Assembly (NCBI RefSeq): GCF_018364065.1
Contig: NZ_JAGZMO010000001.1
Location: forward strand, 1-64,000
DNA from: Veillonella sp.
Lineage (GTDB): Bacteria; Bacillota; Negativicutes; Veillonellales; Veillonellaceae
Direction of reading: 5' to 3'
Length of the DNA stretch: 64,000 nucleotides
Both the position numbers and the translations under genes were made by a program. The notes below the pieces were generated by a model that was given only the letters and a program-made list of their open reading frames with translations, did no database searches and was not told the origin of the DNA. The stretch's first letter is position 1. Every line of letters begins with the position of its first letter. Of this stretch, positions 1 to 8,258 are shown in pieces.

Positions 1-73
<73 letters not shown>

Positions 74-83
74 TAATTAAAAG

Positions 84-121
84 AAAAGGTCATACCCGAA
101 TGGGTATGACCTTTTTCTTTT
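84..121 (+). terminator. Intrinsic terminator of the rRNA operon
   Basis: A 12-bp perfect stem (AGGTCATACCC side from 86, partner to 113) with a GAAT loop is followed by a T-rich run. It lies directly after the 5S rRNA. Confidence 0.85.
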
Positions 122-211
122 ATTGACGAGCTACTCCGTATCTCGTCAGGCTGCTTCCAGCCAACTTACCAGGATGTGACAATAATGGAAAAGCACAATA
201 GTGGCCAGGGA

Positions 212-320
212 TAAATAGCGAACATGCTTTAAAGGAACGGAGTGACGCATAAAGCATTGTGAGTCTTTTAGCTCATGGCGTAAGATTTCGCGTAGCGAAA
301 TCCACAGCCACTGAGCAGGA
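212..320 (+). ncRNA. Candidate structured RNA module, copy 1
   Basis: Seen: TAAATAGCGAACA, then an 8-bp stem ATGCTTTA (224-231) with TAAAGCAT (250-257), then GTGAGTCTTTTAG, then a bulged helix 271-279 with 307-316 (extra C at 311) enclosing an internal loop GTAA/CACA and a perfect hairpin GATTTCGC-GTA-GCGAAATC (284-302). The loop bases AAGGA can also pair with the downstream TCTTT, which would make a pseudoknot. No RNA family was recognised. Strand is assumed to follow the rRNA operon. Confidence 0.5.
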
Positions 321-439
321 AGTTGCTGACAGACAACACTTCCTAGCCTTCACGAGATACAAAGTATCTCGTTAGGGCTGCTTCCAGCCAACTCAGTAGA
401 AGTAGAGTAGTCTGTTTATAGTAGAATAAGCGGCTCCGG

Positions 440-548
440 TAAATAGCGAACACGATTTAAAGGACTGTAAGGACGCATAAATCGTAGTGAGTCTTTTAGT
501 TCGGCTCGTAAGATTCTTCGCAGAAGAATCCTCAGAGACCGAACAGGA
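440..548 (+). ncRNA. Candidate structured RNA module, copy 2
   Basis: Same architecture as the copy at 212-320 with different paired bases: ACGATTTA (452-459) with TAAATCGT (478-485); GTTCGGCTC (499-507) with 535-544, one extra A at 538; internal loop GTAA/CTCA; hairpin GATTCTTC-GCA-GAAGAATC (512-530). Unpaired segments (TAAATAGCGAACA, AAAGGA, GACGCA, GTGAGTCTTTTAG, ACAGGAA) are nearly unchanged. Stable helices with changed pairs and conserved loops are the signature of a selected RNA fold. Confidence 0.5.
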
Positions 549-593
549 AAACTTCTATGGACTCAGGGGCTTCGAAGCGACGCGCGAATACCA

Positions 594-625
594 ACAAAAA
601 AAGACACACCCACAGGTGTGTCTTT
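594..625 (-). terminator. Terminator of the LUD-domain gene
   Basis: The 11-bp stem AAAGACACACC / GGTGTGTCTTT has loop CACA. On the minus strand it is followed by a run of seven T, 15 bases past the stop codon of the LUD gene. It may also stop plus-strand transcription from the repeat region. Confidence 0.8.
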
Positions 626-639
626 CTTCATATCCAATT

Positions 640-1317
640 CTAAAACCCAAGTTCCTCATTAATTATAATAACTTCCATGGTGCTCATGTTCCGCATTTTC
701 TTGTAATAGATAGTCAACGCATTGCAAATACGATCTTGGGAAGCGCAGTTATAGCATTTATCTTCCTTAATTACGCATGGTGTTTTTGAATCTTTTTTGT
801 TTTTCTTCGCATTGAGTGGAGCAGCAACGTTTCGTGCCCGATGTATAGCAGAAGCTAAATCAGGGGTTATTTTATTGATGCCCAAGACAAAGAATACTTC
901 GTCTGAACCGAATAGGGAACAGGCCACGCGGTTACCGGTGCCGTCAATGTTCACCAATTCACCGGTCTGGCTTAGGGCATTGACGGATGTTAAAAATACA
1001 TCATGCTGCATGGTGCGAAGGGCGGTATCACGGAAGTTTTCACCAGGTAAAGGTTGGTTTATGTCGGTAACTTTAGGATTATTTTTCTTAAGAACTTCAT
1101 ACATATTAAGAGCTAAAAGTGTTCTTGAGTCACCTAAAGCTACAGTTTTACCTGTAATACGAGATGACAGGTAATCGACTGCTTCCTGTGAAGTTTCAAA
1201 ATAATGAACTACGAAGTTATTAAATTCAAGATTTTTCTTGGTTAAAGCAATATCAATAGGCGCCGAACTTGGTTCAGGCGCTGTGCATGCCTTAATAGTT
1301 TCAGCTGAATTAGACAT
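640..1317 (-). CDS. LUD-domain protein (lactate utilization LutC/YkgG-like)
   Basis: A 225-aa protein with a LUD (DUF162) domain. The AVDYLSSRITGKTVALGDS segment (about residues 47-65) and the SVNALSQTGELVNIDGTGNR stretch (about 112-131) are typical of this family, which includes the lactate-oxidation subunits LutB/LutC and many stand-alone proteins. The C-terminus has a Cys cluster (CYNCASQDRIC) that could bind metal. The ATG follows AAGGAG with 7-base spacing. No lutA/lutB partner is adjacent, so a role in lactate oxidation is only inferred. It is transcribed separately from the amidohydrolase upstream (about 85 bp gap) or read through with it. Confidence 0.75.
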   Translation of the reverse strand: MSNSAETIKACTAPEPSSAPIDIALTKKNLEFNNFVVHYFETSQEAVDYLSSRITGKTVALGDSRTLLALNMYEVLKKNNPKVTDINQPLPGENFRDTALRTMQHDVFLTSVNALSQTGELVNIDGTGNRVACSLFGSDEVFFVLGINKITPDLASAIHRARNVAAPLNAKKNKKDSKTPCVIKEDKCYNCASQDRICNALTIYYKKMRNMSTMEVIIINEELGF

Positions 1318-1401
1318 GTACGACTCCTTATAAAACTAATCAGAATTTAATACAAAATACTCATTTGAAATAATACATGATATTAGTGATTAGAACTAGT
1401 A

Positions 1402-2577
1402 TTATTTAGCGGCTAATTTTACAGCACCGCGGAGCATTACTTCCATACCGATTGGAAGTGCATTAATATCTACGCGGAAGCAGCCGTGGTGGATAGGGTG
1501 AACAAAGCCTTTTTCTTCGTTACGCATGCCCAGGAAGAAGAAGCAGCCCGGTACAACGCGTAAGTAGCGGGAGAAGTCTTCTGCGCCCATCAATGGTTCA
1601 ATCGTAGGCAGTGCATTAGCACCGAATTCCGTTTCAATGATTTCTCGAATTGTTTTGGCAACTTCTGCATTATTGATTGTAGCATCGTAGCCGTAAACGT
1701 AGTTTACTTCAGCAGTAGCACGATGGGTAGCGGCAATACTCTTAATAATTTCTTCAATTCGTTTCGCTGCATAGGAACGGGCATGTTCGCTGAAGCTGCG
1801 CACGGAGCCACCTAATTCTGCAGTGCCCGGAATTACGTTAACAGCACTGGAACCGGCGTGGAATTGAGTAACGCTGACTACGAGCTGATCTAATGGATCG
1901 ATTTCGCGAGAAACGATGTGTTGCAGATTAGCAACAACTTCAGCACCGATAGCTACAGGATCCACTGCTAAATGTGGTTGAGATGCATGTCCACCACTAC
2001 CTTGGATTTTAGCCGTAAAGCGGTCGGATGCAGCCATCATAGCACCGTCGCGAACACCGATTTGACCGGTAGGAATGGTTGGCATAACGTGTTGTCCTAA
2101 AATATAATCAACACCTTCTAAAGCGCTACCCTTGATGTATTCAATAGCACCGCCAGGGAATTCTTCTTCGCCAGGTTGGAAGAGTAGGCGATAGGTACCT
2201 TGCAACTGATCTTGGTATTTGCTAAGAATCGCAGCCACACCAAGTAACATTACTGTGTGAGCATCATGACCACAACCATGCATGAATCCTTCTTTTTTGG
2301 AAGCAAATTCAAAATCTCCTAATTCTTGCATGCGAAGACAGTCAATATCTGCGCGAAGAGCAATCGTATTGCCCGGTTGAGCGCCTTTAATTTCGGCAAT
2401 TAAACCGGTTGGTGTAATCTGAGAAATTGTATAGCCGCCCATTTCGGTAAGTCGAGCTTTAATAAACTCTGTAGTTTCAAATTCCTGGAACGAAGGTTCA
2501 GGATATTGGTGCAAATGTTGGTACCATTCTACAACTTGAGGAAATTCTGTTTGGATAGCATCTTTTATGTTGAACAT
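1402..2577 (-). CDS. M20-family amidohydrolase (N-acyl amino acid / hippurate hydrolase type)
   Basis: A 391-aa metallopeptidase-fold amidohydrolase. Visible family motifs are GCGHDAHTVM (metal ligands), QPGEEEFPGG (catalytic Glu pair), GSGGHASQPHLAVDP at the start of the dimerisation domain, and MGAEDFSRY and HHGCFRVD near the C-terminus. Members remove acyl groups from N-acyl amino acids or act on aminobenzoyl or indole-acetyl conjugates; the substrate cannot be told here. The ATG at 2577 was chosen because GGGAGG lies 7-8 bases upstream. An in-frame ATG 30 codons earlier lacks a site and would add a non-family leader. It is divergent from gltS. Confidence 0.85.
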   Translation of the reverse strand: MFNIKDAIQTEFPQVVEWYQHLHQYPEPSFQEFETTEFIKARLTEMGGYTISQITPTGLIAEIKGAQPGNTIALRADIDCLRMQELGDFEFASKKEGFMHGCGHDAHTVMLLGVAAILSKYQDQLQGTYRLLFQPGEEEFPGGAIEYIKGSALEGVDYILGQHVMPTIPTGQIGVRDGAMMAASDRFTAKIQGSGGHASQPHLAVDPVAIGAEVVANLQHIVSREIDPLDQLVVSVTQFHAGSSAVNVIPGTAELGGSVRSFSEHARSYAAKRIEEIIKSIAATHRATAEVNYVYGYDATINNAEVAKTIREIIETEFGANALPTIEPLMGAEDFSRYLRVVPGCFFFLGMRNEEKGFVHPIHHGCFRVDINALPIGMEVMLRGAVKLAAK

Positions 2578-3110
2578 AGTTGGGCCTCCCTGCGATGTAA
2601 AATAAAGAACGACCGATAAAATACGGCAAATACAGAGTATTTCTATACTCTGTACTAAAAATCTCATTTATGCAAATAAAACATTTGCAAATTATGAGAA
2701 TACAGGTATAATTTAATTATTCATAATTATACTTTCTATAGTCTTATTATATGAAAAATAAAATTTATTGCAAGAAGGAATTTAATAGGGTACATATAAA
2801 TTAGGTCAATTTTAGACAATTTGTAAGAGAATATAGCTTAGATAGGAGATTTTATCGAAGTATCTTTTATTTATTGGTATATGCAATTATATGTTACAAA
2901 TTATGATGAAATTTCCTAATAATTTTAAAATTTGCTTTCTCATGAATAAGAAAGTATTTTTTTGTATATATTTTTATTCTATAGAATGATATGATATGAA
3001 TAAGAACGTTATGTGACAATATTGAGAAAATATCTTTGGTGGAGATAGACATTGTTACATGTAGTAGAGAGTTTTGGAAAGTAAAGGGTATTTAGAAAGG
3101 AGAGATTGGT
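2578..3110. other. Gene-less divergent intergenic region
   Basis: About 530 bases, very AT-rich, between the divergently transcribed amidohydrolase and gltS genes. It must hold both promoters, but I could not assign a -35/-10 pair with good spacing. No convincing ORF or structured RNA is seen. Confidence 0.5.
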
Positions 3111-4484
3111 ATGACCAGTAAAATGATGGCGGATATGCTGTTTGCCTTAGGCGTCCTAAGTATGTTCCTGCTGCTGGGCACTTTTATTCGTGCGAAAGTT
3201 AGGGTATTGCAACAAACATTTATACCGGCCTCGGTCATTGGGGGATTTATTTTATTAATATTCGGCCCGGTAGGTTTAAACTGGATTCCATTGCCTGCTG
3301 ATTGGATTAAGTTCTATTCACTCATTCCCGGCATTTTAATTGTACCTGTAGTAGCATCGGTACCGTTGGGACTTAAAATTACGTCGAGTGGTAAAACATT
3401 AAAGAACGTTATGCCATTAGCTTTAATCGGCAGTGCCATCGGGATGCTTCAATTTACATTAGGTTTCGTTACACAAGTTTTATTTGACGGATCTTACGAT
3501 TTCTATCCTACATTCGGTTGGGAATTGGGCCTTGGCTATGTAGGCGGTCACGGAACGGCCGGCTTATTGGGGAATATGTTACAGGGCATGAACTTGCCGT
3601 TCTGGCATGTAGCCCAAGGTGTAGCGATCACAACAGCTACTTTCGGCTTAGTAGGCGGCATTATTCTCGGTATGATTTTAATTAACATCGCCGCTCGTCG
3701 TGGACAAACCAGTATTTTGAAAAAACCTGGTGATATTCCTGAAAGCTTTAAAGTAGGGTACATTAAAGACGTTTCCAAACAACCTTCCATGGGTCGTGAA
3801 ACAACTATGTCATCGTCTATCGATGCTTACGCATTCCATTGTGCCATCATCTTTGGCGTATGCGCCGTATCTTATTGGTTGTTAGCGGTTATTAAAGGCG
3901 CTAAAGTTCCTGTTCTTAAAGATATTTCCATCTGGGCTTACTGCATCATCGTTATGTTTATCGTTTGGTGGGCCATTTTAAAATTAAAAATCGACTACTT
4001 AGTTGACGGTAAAGTAAAAAGTAAAATTTCCGGTTCCTTAACAGAGTTTGCCGTAGTAGCTGCTATCGGCAGTATGCCTATTAAAGCGGTAATGACTTAC
4101 TTCGTGCCAATCTTGTTCATGTGTTTATTAGGCTACGTACTGACAATCGGCTTCTTATGGTTTACATGTAAAGCCTGGTTAAAAGACTACTGGTTCGAAC
4201 ACATGATTGCTACCATGGGTATGTCTACCGGCGTATTCCTAACAGGGATTCTCTTGCTTCGTATCTGTGATCCGGACTTCGAAAGCCCTGTATTGGCGAA
4301 CTACTCATTGTCATATACTCTGACAAGTGTAGCGTACTTCGCAATCTTGAATGTATTCCTAAGCACATTGCTTTACAGCGGCATACAAAACGCAATCTGG
4401 CTCTCCTTGGGTTTGGGTGTTGCAGAAACAATAGCTGCGTTTGTTATTAGCCGTCTATTAATGGGTAAAGTACATAATGCATAA
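3111..4484 (+). CDS. gltS: Sodium/glutamate symporter, GltS family
   Basis: A 457-aa polytopic membrane protein with about ten to twelve hydrophobic segments. The GGHGTAGLLG motif (about residues 144-153) is the family signature found in the re-entrant region of E. coli GltS. Family members import glutamate driven by Na+. It is longer than E. coli GltS (about 400 aa); the extra length lies mainly in a polar loop near the middle (about 195-235, RRGQTSILKKPGDIPESFK). The ATG follows AAAGGAGAG with good spacing. A hairpin terminator follows about 120 bases after the stop, so it appears monocistronic. Confidence 0.85.
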   Translation: MTSKMMADMLFALGVLSMFLLLGTFIRAKVRVLQQTFIPASVIGGFILLIFGPVGLNWIPLPADWIKFYSLIPGILIVPVVASVPLGLKITSSGKTLKNVMPLALIGSAIGMLQFTLGFVTQVLFDGSYDFYPTFGWELGLGYVGGHGTAGLLGNMLQGMNLPFWHVAQGVAITTATFGLVGGIILGMILINIAARRGQTSILKKPGDIPESFKVGYIKDVSKQPSMGRETTMSSSIDAYAFHCAIIFGVCAVSYWLLAVIKGAKVPVLKDISIWAYCIIVMFIVWWAILKLKIDYLVDGKVKSKISGSLTEFAVVAAIGSMPIKAVMTYFVPILFMCLLGYVLTIGFLWFTCKAWLKDYWFEHMIATMGMSTGVFLTGILLLRICDPDFESPVLANYSLSYTLTSVAYFAILNVFLSTLLYSGIQNAIWLSLGLGVAETIAAFVISRLLMGKVHNA

Positions 4485-4545
4485 AGAGTAAGATCTAAAA
4501 AGTCTAAGATTTCTAAAAGAGTAAAATCTACGAAGCAGTTACCCT
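4484..4545 (+). repeat. Short imperfect tandem repeats just after gltS
   Basis: Starting at the stop codon, units resembling AAAGAGTAAGATCTA recur three times with about 16-17 base period. This is a weaker example of the tandem repeats seen just past several gene ends in this window. Confidence 0.45.
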
Positions 4546-4603
4546 ATAATGTTTAAAGAATTACAAATTACAAATGTAAAGGCGAAGTATAACTCGCTTC
4601 AAC

Positions 4604-4638
4604 AAAAGCCGGCTTCCTATAGGGGAGTCGGCTTTTCC
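4604..4638 (+). terminator. Intrinsic terminator after gltS
   Basis: AAAAGCCG pairs with CGGCTTTT around an imperfect inner stem (GGCTTCC/GGGGAGTC), ending in a short T run. Confidence 0.65.
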
Positions 4639-4716
4639 TGTTCATTGATCTTATAAGTGTCTAATGTTACTATGTAAAAAAGAACGTAAAAATTTCTCCA
4701 TTTGTAAAATAAAGGT

Positions 4717-4745
4717 TTGACAAATGAAAGTATATTTGTTAATAT
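4717..4745 (+). promoter_or_regulatory. Sigma-A-type promoter for the tRNA cluster
   Basis: TTGACA (4717-4722), 17-base spacer, TAATAT (4740-4745). It lies 34 bases upstream of tRNA-Trp. Confidence 0.7.
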
Positions 4746-4779
4746 ATTCTAGTATCAAGTCTGACTTGTTTCGATACAT

Positions 4780-4855
4780 AGGGGTATAGCTCAATTGGTA
4801 GAGTAGCGGTCTCCAAAACCGTTGGTTGTGGGTTCAAGTCCTACTGCCCCTGCCA
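4780..4855 (+). tRNA. trnW: tRNA-Trp (anticodon CCA)
   Basis: A 76-base cloverleaf. Acceptor AGGGGTA pairs with TGCCCCT; the anticodon loop is CTCCAAA with CCA at positions 34-36; the T-loop is GGTTCAAGTCC; CCA is encoded at the 3' end. A GC-rich hairpin (AGCGACC/GGTCGCT, about 4866-4884) follows and may be a processing or attenuation element. Confidence 0.95.
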
Positions 4856-4962
4856 TTATATAGAACAGCGACCGTTTCGGTCGCTCATTCTATGTAAAAT
4901 GTGAGTAAAATTGCACTTGCAATGCACTAAAGATTATGGTAATATAATTGAGTGCTTACGAT

Positions 4963-5039
4963 GACTCAGTAGCTCAGCTGGATAGAGCGTTTGACTACGA
5001 ATCAAAAGGTCGGGAGTTCGAATCTCTCCTGGGTCACCA
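4963..5039 (+). tRNA. trnR: tRNA-Arg (anticodon ACG), copy 1
   Basis: A 77-base cloverleaf. Acceptor GACTCAG pairs with CTGGGTC; the anticodon stem TTTGA/TCAAA encloses CTACGAA, giving anticodon ACG (read as ICG after deamination, decoding CGU/CGC/CGA); the T-arm contains GTTCGAATC; CCA is encoded. Confidence 0.95.
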
Positions 5040-5075
5040 TTTTATCACATACCATTTAACTTAATATCTTAATAT

Positions 5076-5152
5076 GACTCAGTAGCTCAGCTGGATAGAG
5101 CGTTTGACTACGAATCAAAAGGTCGGGAGTTCGAATCTCTCCTGGGTCACCA
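5076..5152 (+). tRNA. trnR: tRNA-Arg (anticodon ACG), copy 2
   Basis: Base-for-base identical to the copy at 4963-5039 over all 77 positions, with an unrelated 36-base spacer between them. This looks like a recent duplication that raises gene dosage. Confidence 0.95.
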
Positions 5153-5156
5153 AGCT

Positions 5157-5187
5157 AAAGCCGCACGATGTGCGGCTTTTATTTTTA
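5157..5187 (+). terminator. Intrinsic terminator of the tRNA cluster
   Basis: AAAGCCGCAC / GTGCGGCTTT stem with a GAT loop, followed by TATTTTT. Confidence 0.85.
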
Positions 5188-5621
5188 CCTCCATGAGGAC
5201 TAATTTTTAAATGGCAACTATATTTCTAAAATGGCTCTAATATAATACATATATATAAGGGTAAAAACTTTGTCATTAAACAAATGTATTTTTAGTATGC
5301 ACAATTAATAGTTTTTTTTAGAAAACAAAGGTGATATAATAATTTACGTTAAGTTTTTTATAGAAGTCTATTTATAACTCAGGATTAATAAGTAGGTGTA
5401 TAAAAGACTTGATACTAAATTAAATTGGCTTATTATCTTTGTTATATATTTAATAATAGCTTATAATAGAGAGTATACTGTACGAGGGTATATACAAAGT
5501 ATATATATTGAATTTATAGTAAATAGCCCTCTTAGTGTTTTAGCTTGTATTATTCGATGTTGTTGGGTGTATGGTGAACTATGAGACAATTTAAAATTAG
5601 AATAGAAAGAAGAGGGGTATT
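5188..5621. other. Gene-less region upstream of nhaA
   Basis: About 430 AT-rich bases. A 62-codon open frame (5396-5584) has no ribosome binding site and low-complexity, Ile/Tyr-rich content, so I do not call it a gene. It presumably contains the nhaA promoter. Confidence 0.5.
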
Positions 5622-6782
5622 ATGACTAGGTGGTTTAAAGCGTTTATTCGATCCGCATCGGCAGGCGGTGTGCTGCTCTTATTGGCAGCTGCATTCGGGG
5701 TGTTTATGGCAAACTCGCCGGAGGCACAACAATATTTTGATTTCCTGAAAATGCCTTTAGGCCCGTTGTCCGTAGAACTTTGGGTTAATGATGTATTGAT
5801 GGTAATCTTCTTCTTGGGGGTAGGCCTGGAAGTTAAGCATGAAATGATTGATGGCGAGCTTAACACGAATGCAAAGCGATTCTTACCAAGTATCGGTGCT
5901 TTGTTCGGCGTGTTGGGGCCGGCTATTATTTTCACACTGTTTAACTTACATGAACCGACTCATTTGAGAGGATGGGCAATTCCTACAGCAACTGATATTG
6001 CCTTCGCCATAGGGATTGTATCATTGATTGGACCTCGCGTTCCAATTGCGTTGAAAGTATTTATGACAACATTGGCGGTTGTAGATGACTTAATAGCAGT
6101 TATTATTATTGCCGCTGTATATACAGAAAGTTTGCAGTTTATGTATATGGGGATTGCATTACTCTTTATCATAGTATTGGTTATTATGAATAAGAAAAAT
6201 GTTATCAATCCATTCCCTTACATAATTCTTGGTATCGGTTTATGGTTCTGTATCTTCCAGTCCGGCTTGCACGCCACATTGGCAGGTGTTATCTTGGCTA
6301 TGACCATTCCTTACAAAGTAATGCGTAACGGCCATGAAATTACACCGGTTAACAACTGGATCATCGCATTACACAATTGGATTATATTCCTGATTATTCC
6401 AATTTTCGGTTTTGTTAATGCGGGCGTTTCCTTTGCACATATCACATTGGCAGACTTTTCGAACCCGATTGTATTGGGCGTAACATTAGGCCTGTTCTTC
6501 GGTAAACAAATCGGTATTTTCGGTATCATGTTCCTTTTGGTAAAAATGAAAGTGGTACCTATGCCAACACATGCTTCCTGGGCGCATGTATACGGCATAG
6601 CACTTTGTTGTGGTATCGGTTTCACCATGAGCTTATTCGTAAATATGCTTGCATTCCCTGCAGGTCATGAACAGGAAATGGCTAAAGTGGGTATCTTCCT
6701 TGGATCCATCATTTCCGGTATTCTCGGTTATATCGTTCTTCGTTACTTTACAGAAGACGTATCAGCGATTGAACACGAGTAA
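5622..6782 (+). CDS. nhaA: Na+/H+ antiporter NhaA
   Basis: A 386-aa inner-membrane protein with about twelve hydrophobic segments. Key NhaA signatures are visible: TATDIAFAIGI (the Asp of TM4) and AVVDDLIAVIII with the tandem Asp pair that binds Na+/H+ in TM5 (E. coli D163/D164). The N-terminal amphipathic RWFKAFIRSASAGGVLLL segment and the length match the E. coli enzyme (388 aa). It exports Na+ in exchange for protons. The ATG follows AGAAGAGGGG. A terminator follows 10 bases after the stop, so the gene is monocistronic. Confidence 0.95.
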   Translation: MTRWFKAFIRSASAGGVLLLLAAAFGVFMANSPEAQQYFDFLKMPLGPLSVELWVNDVLMVIFFLGVGLEVKHEMIDGELNTNAKRFLPSIGALFGVLGPAIIFTLFNLHEPTHLRGWAIPTATDIAFAIGIVSLIGPRVPIALKVFMTTLAVVDDLIAVIIIAAVYTESLQFMYMGIALLFIIVLVIMNKKNVINPFPYIILGIGLWFCIFQSGLHATLAGVILAMTIPYKVMRNGHEITPVNNWIIALHNWIIFLIIPIFGFVNAGVSFAHITLADFSNPIVLGVTLGLFFGKQIGIFGIMFLLVKMKVVPMPTHASWAHVYGIALCCGIGFTMSLFVNMLAFPAGHEQEMAKVGIFLGSIISGILGYIVLRYFTEDVSAIEHE

Positions 6783-6792
6783 TCAGCAAATT

Positions 6793-6837
6793 AAATGCTT
6801 CCTACTGACGATTTTGTCAAGTAGGAAGCATTTTTTT
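6793..6837 (+). terminator. Intrinsic terminator after nhaA
   Basis: AAATGCTTCCTACTGAC pairs with GTCAAGTAGGAAGCATTT (one bulge), followed by seven T. Confidence 0.85.
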
Positions 6838-7083
6838 GTGTGGAAAAGTTTTTGTAATGCCGGTTGTGTATTTACAAGAGATTTTTGTTAAAAGTTGTTG
6901 CATGCAAAATTCAAGGATGTAGCAGGAATCGCGGTGTATGAGGGAGTTTTGCTGTTTTCTTCCTAAACTTTAACAAAATTTTAAATAACTTTCTATAGAT
7001 TTTCTTCAGTTTTACACAAGTGGGAAATAGGGTGCATTTTTTTGATAAAAGTGGTGAATCGAGCTGCTAAAAGTAGCGTATTT
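6838..7083. other. Intergenic stretch with no feature recognised
   Basis: About 245 AT-rich bases between the nhaA terminator and the promoter of the next gene. I see no ORF or obvious structure in it. Confidence 0.4.
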
Positions 7084-7112
7084 TTGACAAACATCCCAAA
7101 ATGCTGTAAAAT
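7084..7112 (+). promoter_or_regulatory. Sigma-A-type promoter for the 3D-domain gene
   Basis: TTGACA (7084-7089), 17-base spacer, TAAAAT (7107-7112), about 30 bases upstream of the start codon. Confidence 0.75.
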
Positions 7113-7142
7113 AATAATGCATTTAGATATGAGGTGGAAATA

Positions 7143-8003
7143 TTGAGAAAGCTTAGAATCCTAACGGTTCTCTTTACACTTCTCATAGCGTGTACTTCAG
7201 TAGTATGGGCTGATGTGGGGCGTGGTGATCGTGGCAGTGAAGTTCAATATGTCCAGCGTATGTTGGTAACGCAAGGGTATTTAGTGGACAAGGCTGACGG
7301 TGTTTTCGGCAATAATACGGAATATGCAGTGCGTATTTTCCAAAAGCAGAAGAATCTTCCTATTACAGGGAAGGTGGACAGTAAAACACTAAGCGCAATC
7401 AAAGAGAATAATAAACACTTTGAAGTATCGCAACCATCACAAGCTGCTTCGCAGCAATCCCGTGATGTGTCGCAACAGTCGCGTAACGTAAGAAGTAAGG
7501 TAGAAGTATCCCGCTTCGGCGATCGCGGTCGTACCGTTTCTGATTTGCAGGTTCGTCTTGCAAGCAGCGGTTTTTCTCCAGGTTCAGTTGACGGTATTTT
7601 CGGTCAGGGCACAGCGGATGCATTAAAACGTTTCCAACAGGCTAACGGATTGACACCGACAGGAGAAGCAGACCAGAAGACCATGAATTTACTCGCTAAA
7701 GAGCGAGGAATCCCTACAGAGTACAAGAAAGCAATCTCCATGAATGCCAGCGCTTACTCGGCAGATGATCCGGGCAATTCGGCGTATACGGCACGAGGTA
7801 ATTTACTAAAACGAGGCTACGTATCGGTAGACCCGGACGTAATACCGCTTGGGACTGCCGTGTATGTAGAGGGCTACGGCTATGCTGTGGCGGATGATAT
7901 CGGTGGAGCCATCGTAGGCAACCGTATCGATCTGGCGATGGACTCACATGGTGAGGCTATCAATTATGGTCGACAAACAGTTATGGTATACATTTTAAAT
8001 TAA
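7143..8003 (+). CDS. Secreted cell-wall protein: two peptidoglycan-binding domains plus 3D domain
   Basis: A 286-aa exported protein. The signal peptide is RKLRILTVLFTLLIACTSVVWA at the N-terminus. Two PG_binding_1 repeats follow, each with the YVQRMLVTQGYLVDKADGVFG-like pattern (about residues 28-75 and 120-175), separated by a Gln/Ser-rich linker. The C-terminal 3D domain (about 195-286) carries the conserved Asp positions in ADDIGGAIVGNRIDLAMDS and resembles the catalytic barrel of MltA/YocH/YabE-type enzymes. It probably cleaves or binds peptidoglycan outside the inner membrane. A TTG start was chosen because GAGGTGG lies 5 bases upstream; the GTG nine bases earlier sits inside that site. 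Confidence 0.8.
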   Translation: MRKLRILTVLFTLLIACTSVVWADVGRGDRGSEVQYVQRMLVTQGYLVDKADGVFGNNTEYAVRIFQKQKNLPITGKVDSKTLSAIKENNKHFEVSQPSQAASQQSRDVSQQSRNVRSKVEVSRFGDRGRTVSDLQVRLASSGFSPGSVDGIFGQGTADALKRFQQANGLTPTGEADQKTMNLLAKERGIPTEYKKAISMNASAYSADDPGNSAYTARGNLLKRGYVSVDPDVIPLGTAVYVEGYGYAVADDIGGAIVGNRIDLAMDSHGEAINYGRQTVMVYILN

Positions 8004-8066
8004 ATATTAGTTTTAGAGTTATAATAAGAGTATTTTTTATACATTGGTTAACATCTAAAATGCAGC

Positions 8067-8099
8067 AAAAAACCTTTGGCTTTGTCAGAGGTTTTTTTG
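8067..8099 (+). terminator. Intrinsic terminator after the 3D-domain gene
   Basis: AAAAAACCT...AGGTTTTTTT with an imperfect inner stem (TTTGGC/GTCAGA). Confidence 0.7.
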
Positions 8100-8258
8100 T
8101 ACCTCTTTTGAATGTGAACGTTTAAAAAAAATCCATCGGAACGTTGGCATTTTTACTCTTAAGGTGTGTATTTAATTCACTTTTTGTGGTATTCTAAAAG
8201 AGTAGAGGTAATGTTGTCCGTGATGGCAACGCTATTTTTTTGTATGAGGAGGGTTACT

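Larger units (their letters stand above)
125..560 (+). repeat. Two tandem copies of a ~227-bp structured repeat
   Basis: The same series of blocks occurs twice with a spacing of 227-228 bases. The blocks are a hairpin GACGAG/CTCGTC (125-147; counterpart ACGAGATAC/GTATCTCGT at 352-372), an 18-base block (149-166 and 376-393, starting GGCTGCTTCCAGCC), and a compact RNA-like module (212-320 and 440-548). Primary sequence has diverged but the helices are kept. There is no credible protein-coding frame. The right boundary is approximate. Confidence 0.7.

Noticed and set aside
153..391. Second, inverted 5S rRNA gene
   Set aside because: Only 12-18 base fragments match, broken by an inserted hairpin; no full 5S fold can be drawn.
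487..789. 100-codon open frame on the plus strand
   Set aside because: It runs through the second structured repeat, the terminator and the end of the LUD gene on the other strand. It has no ribosome site and no family likeness.
5396..5584. 62-codon frame upstream of nhaA
   Set aside because: No ribosome binding site, AT-driven composition, and no independent terminator.
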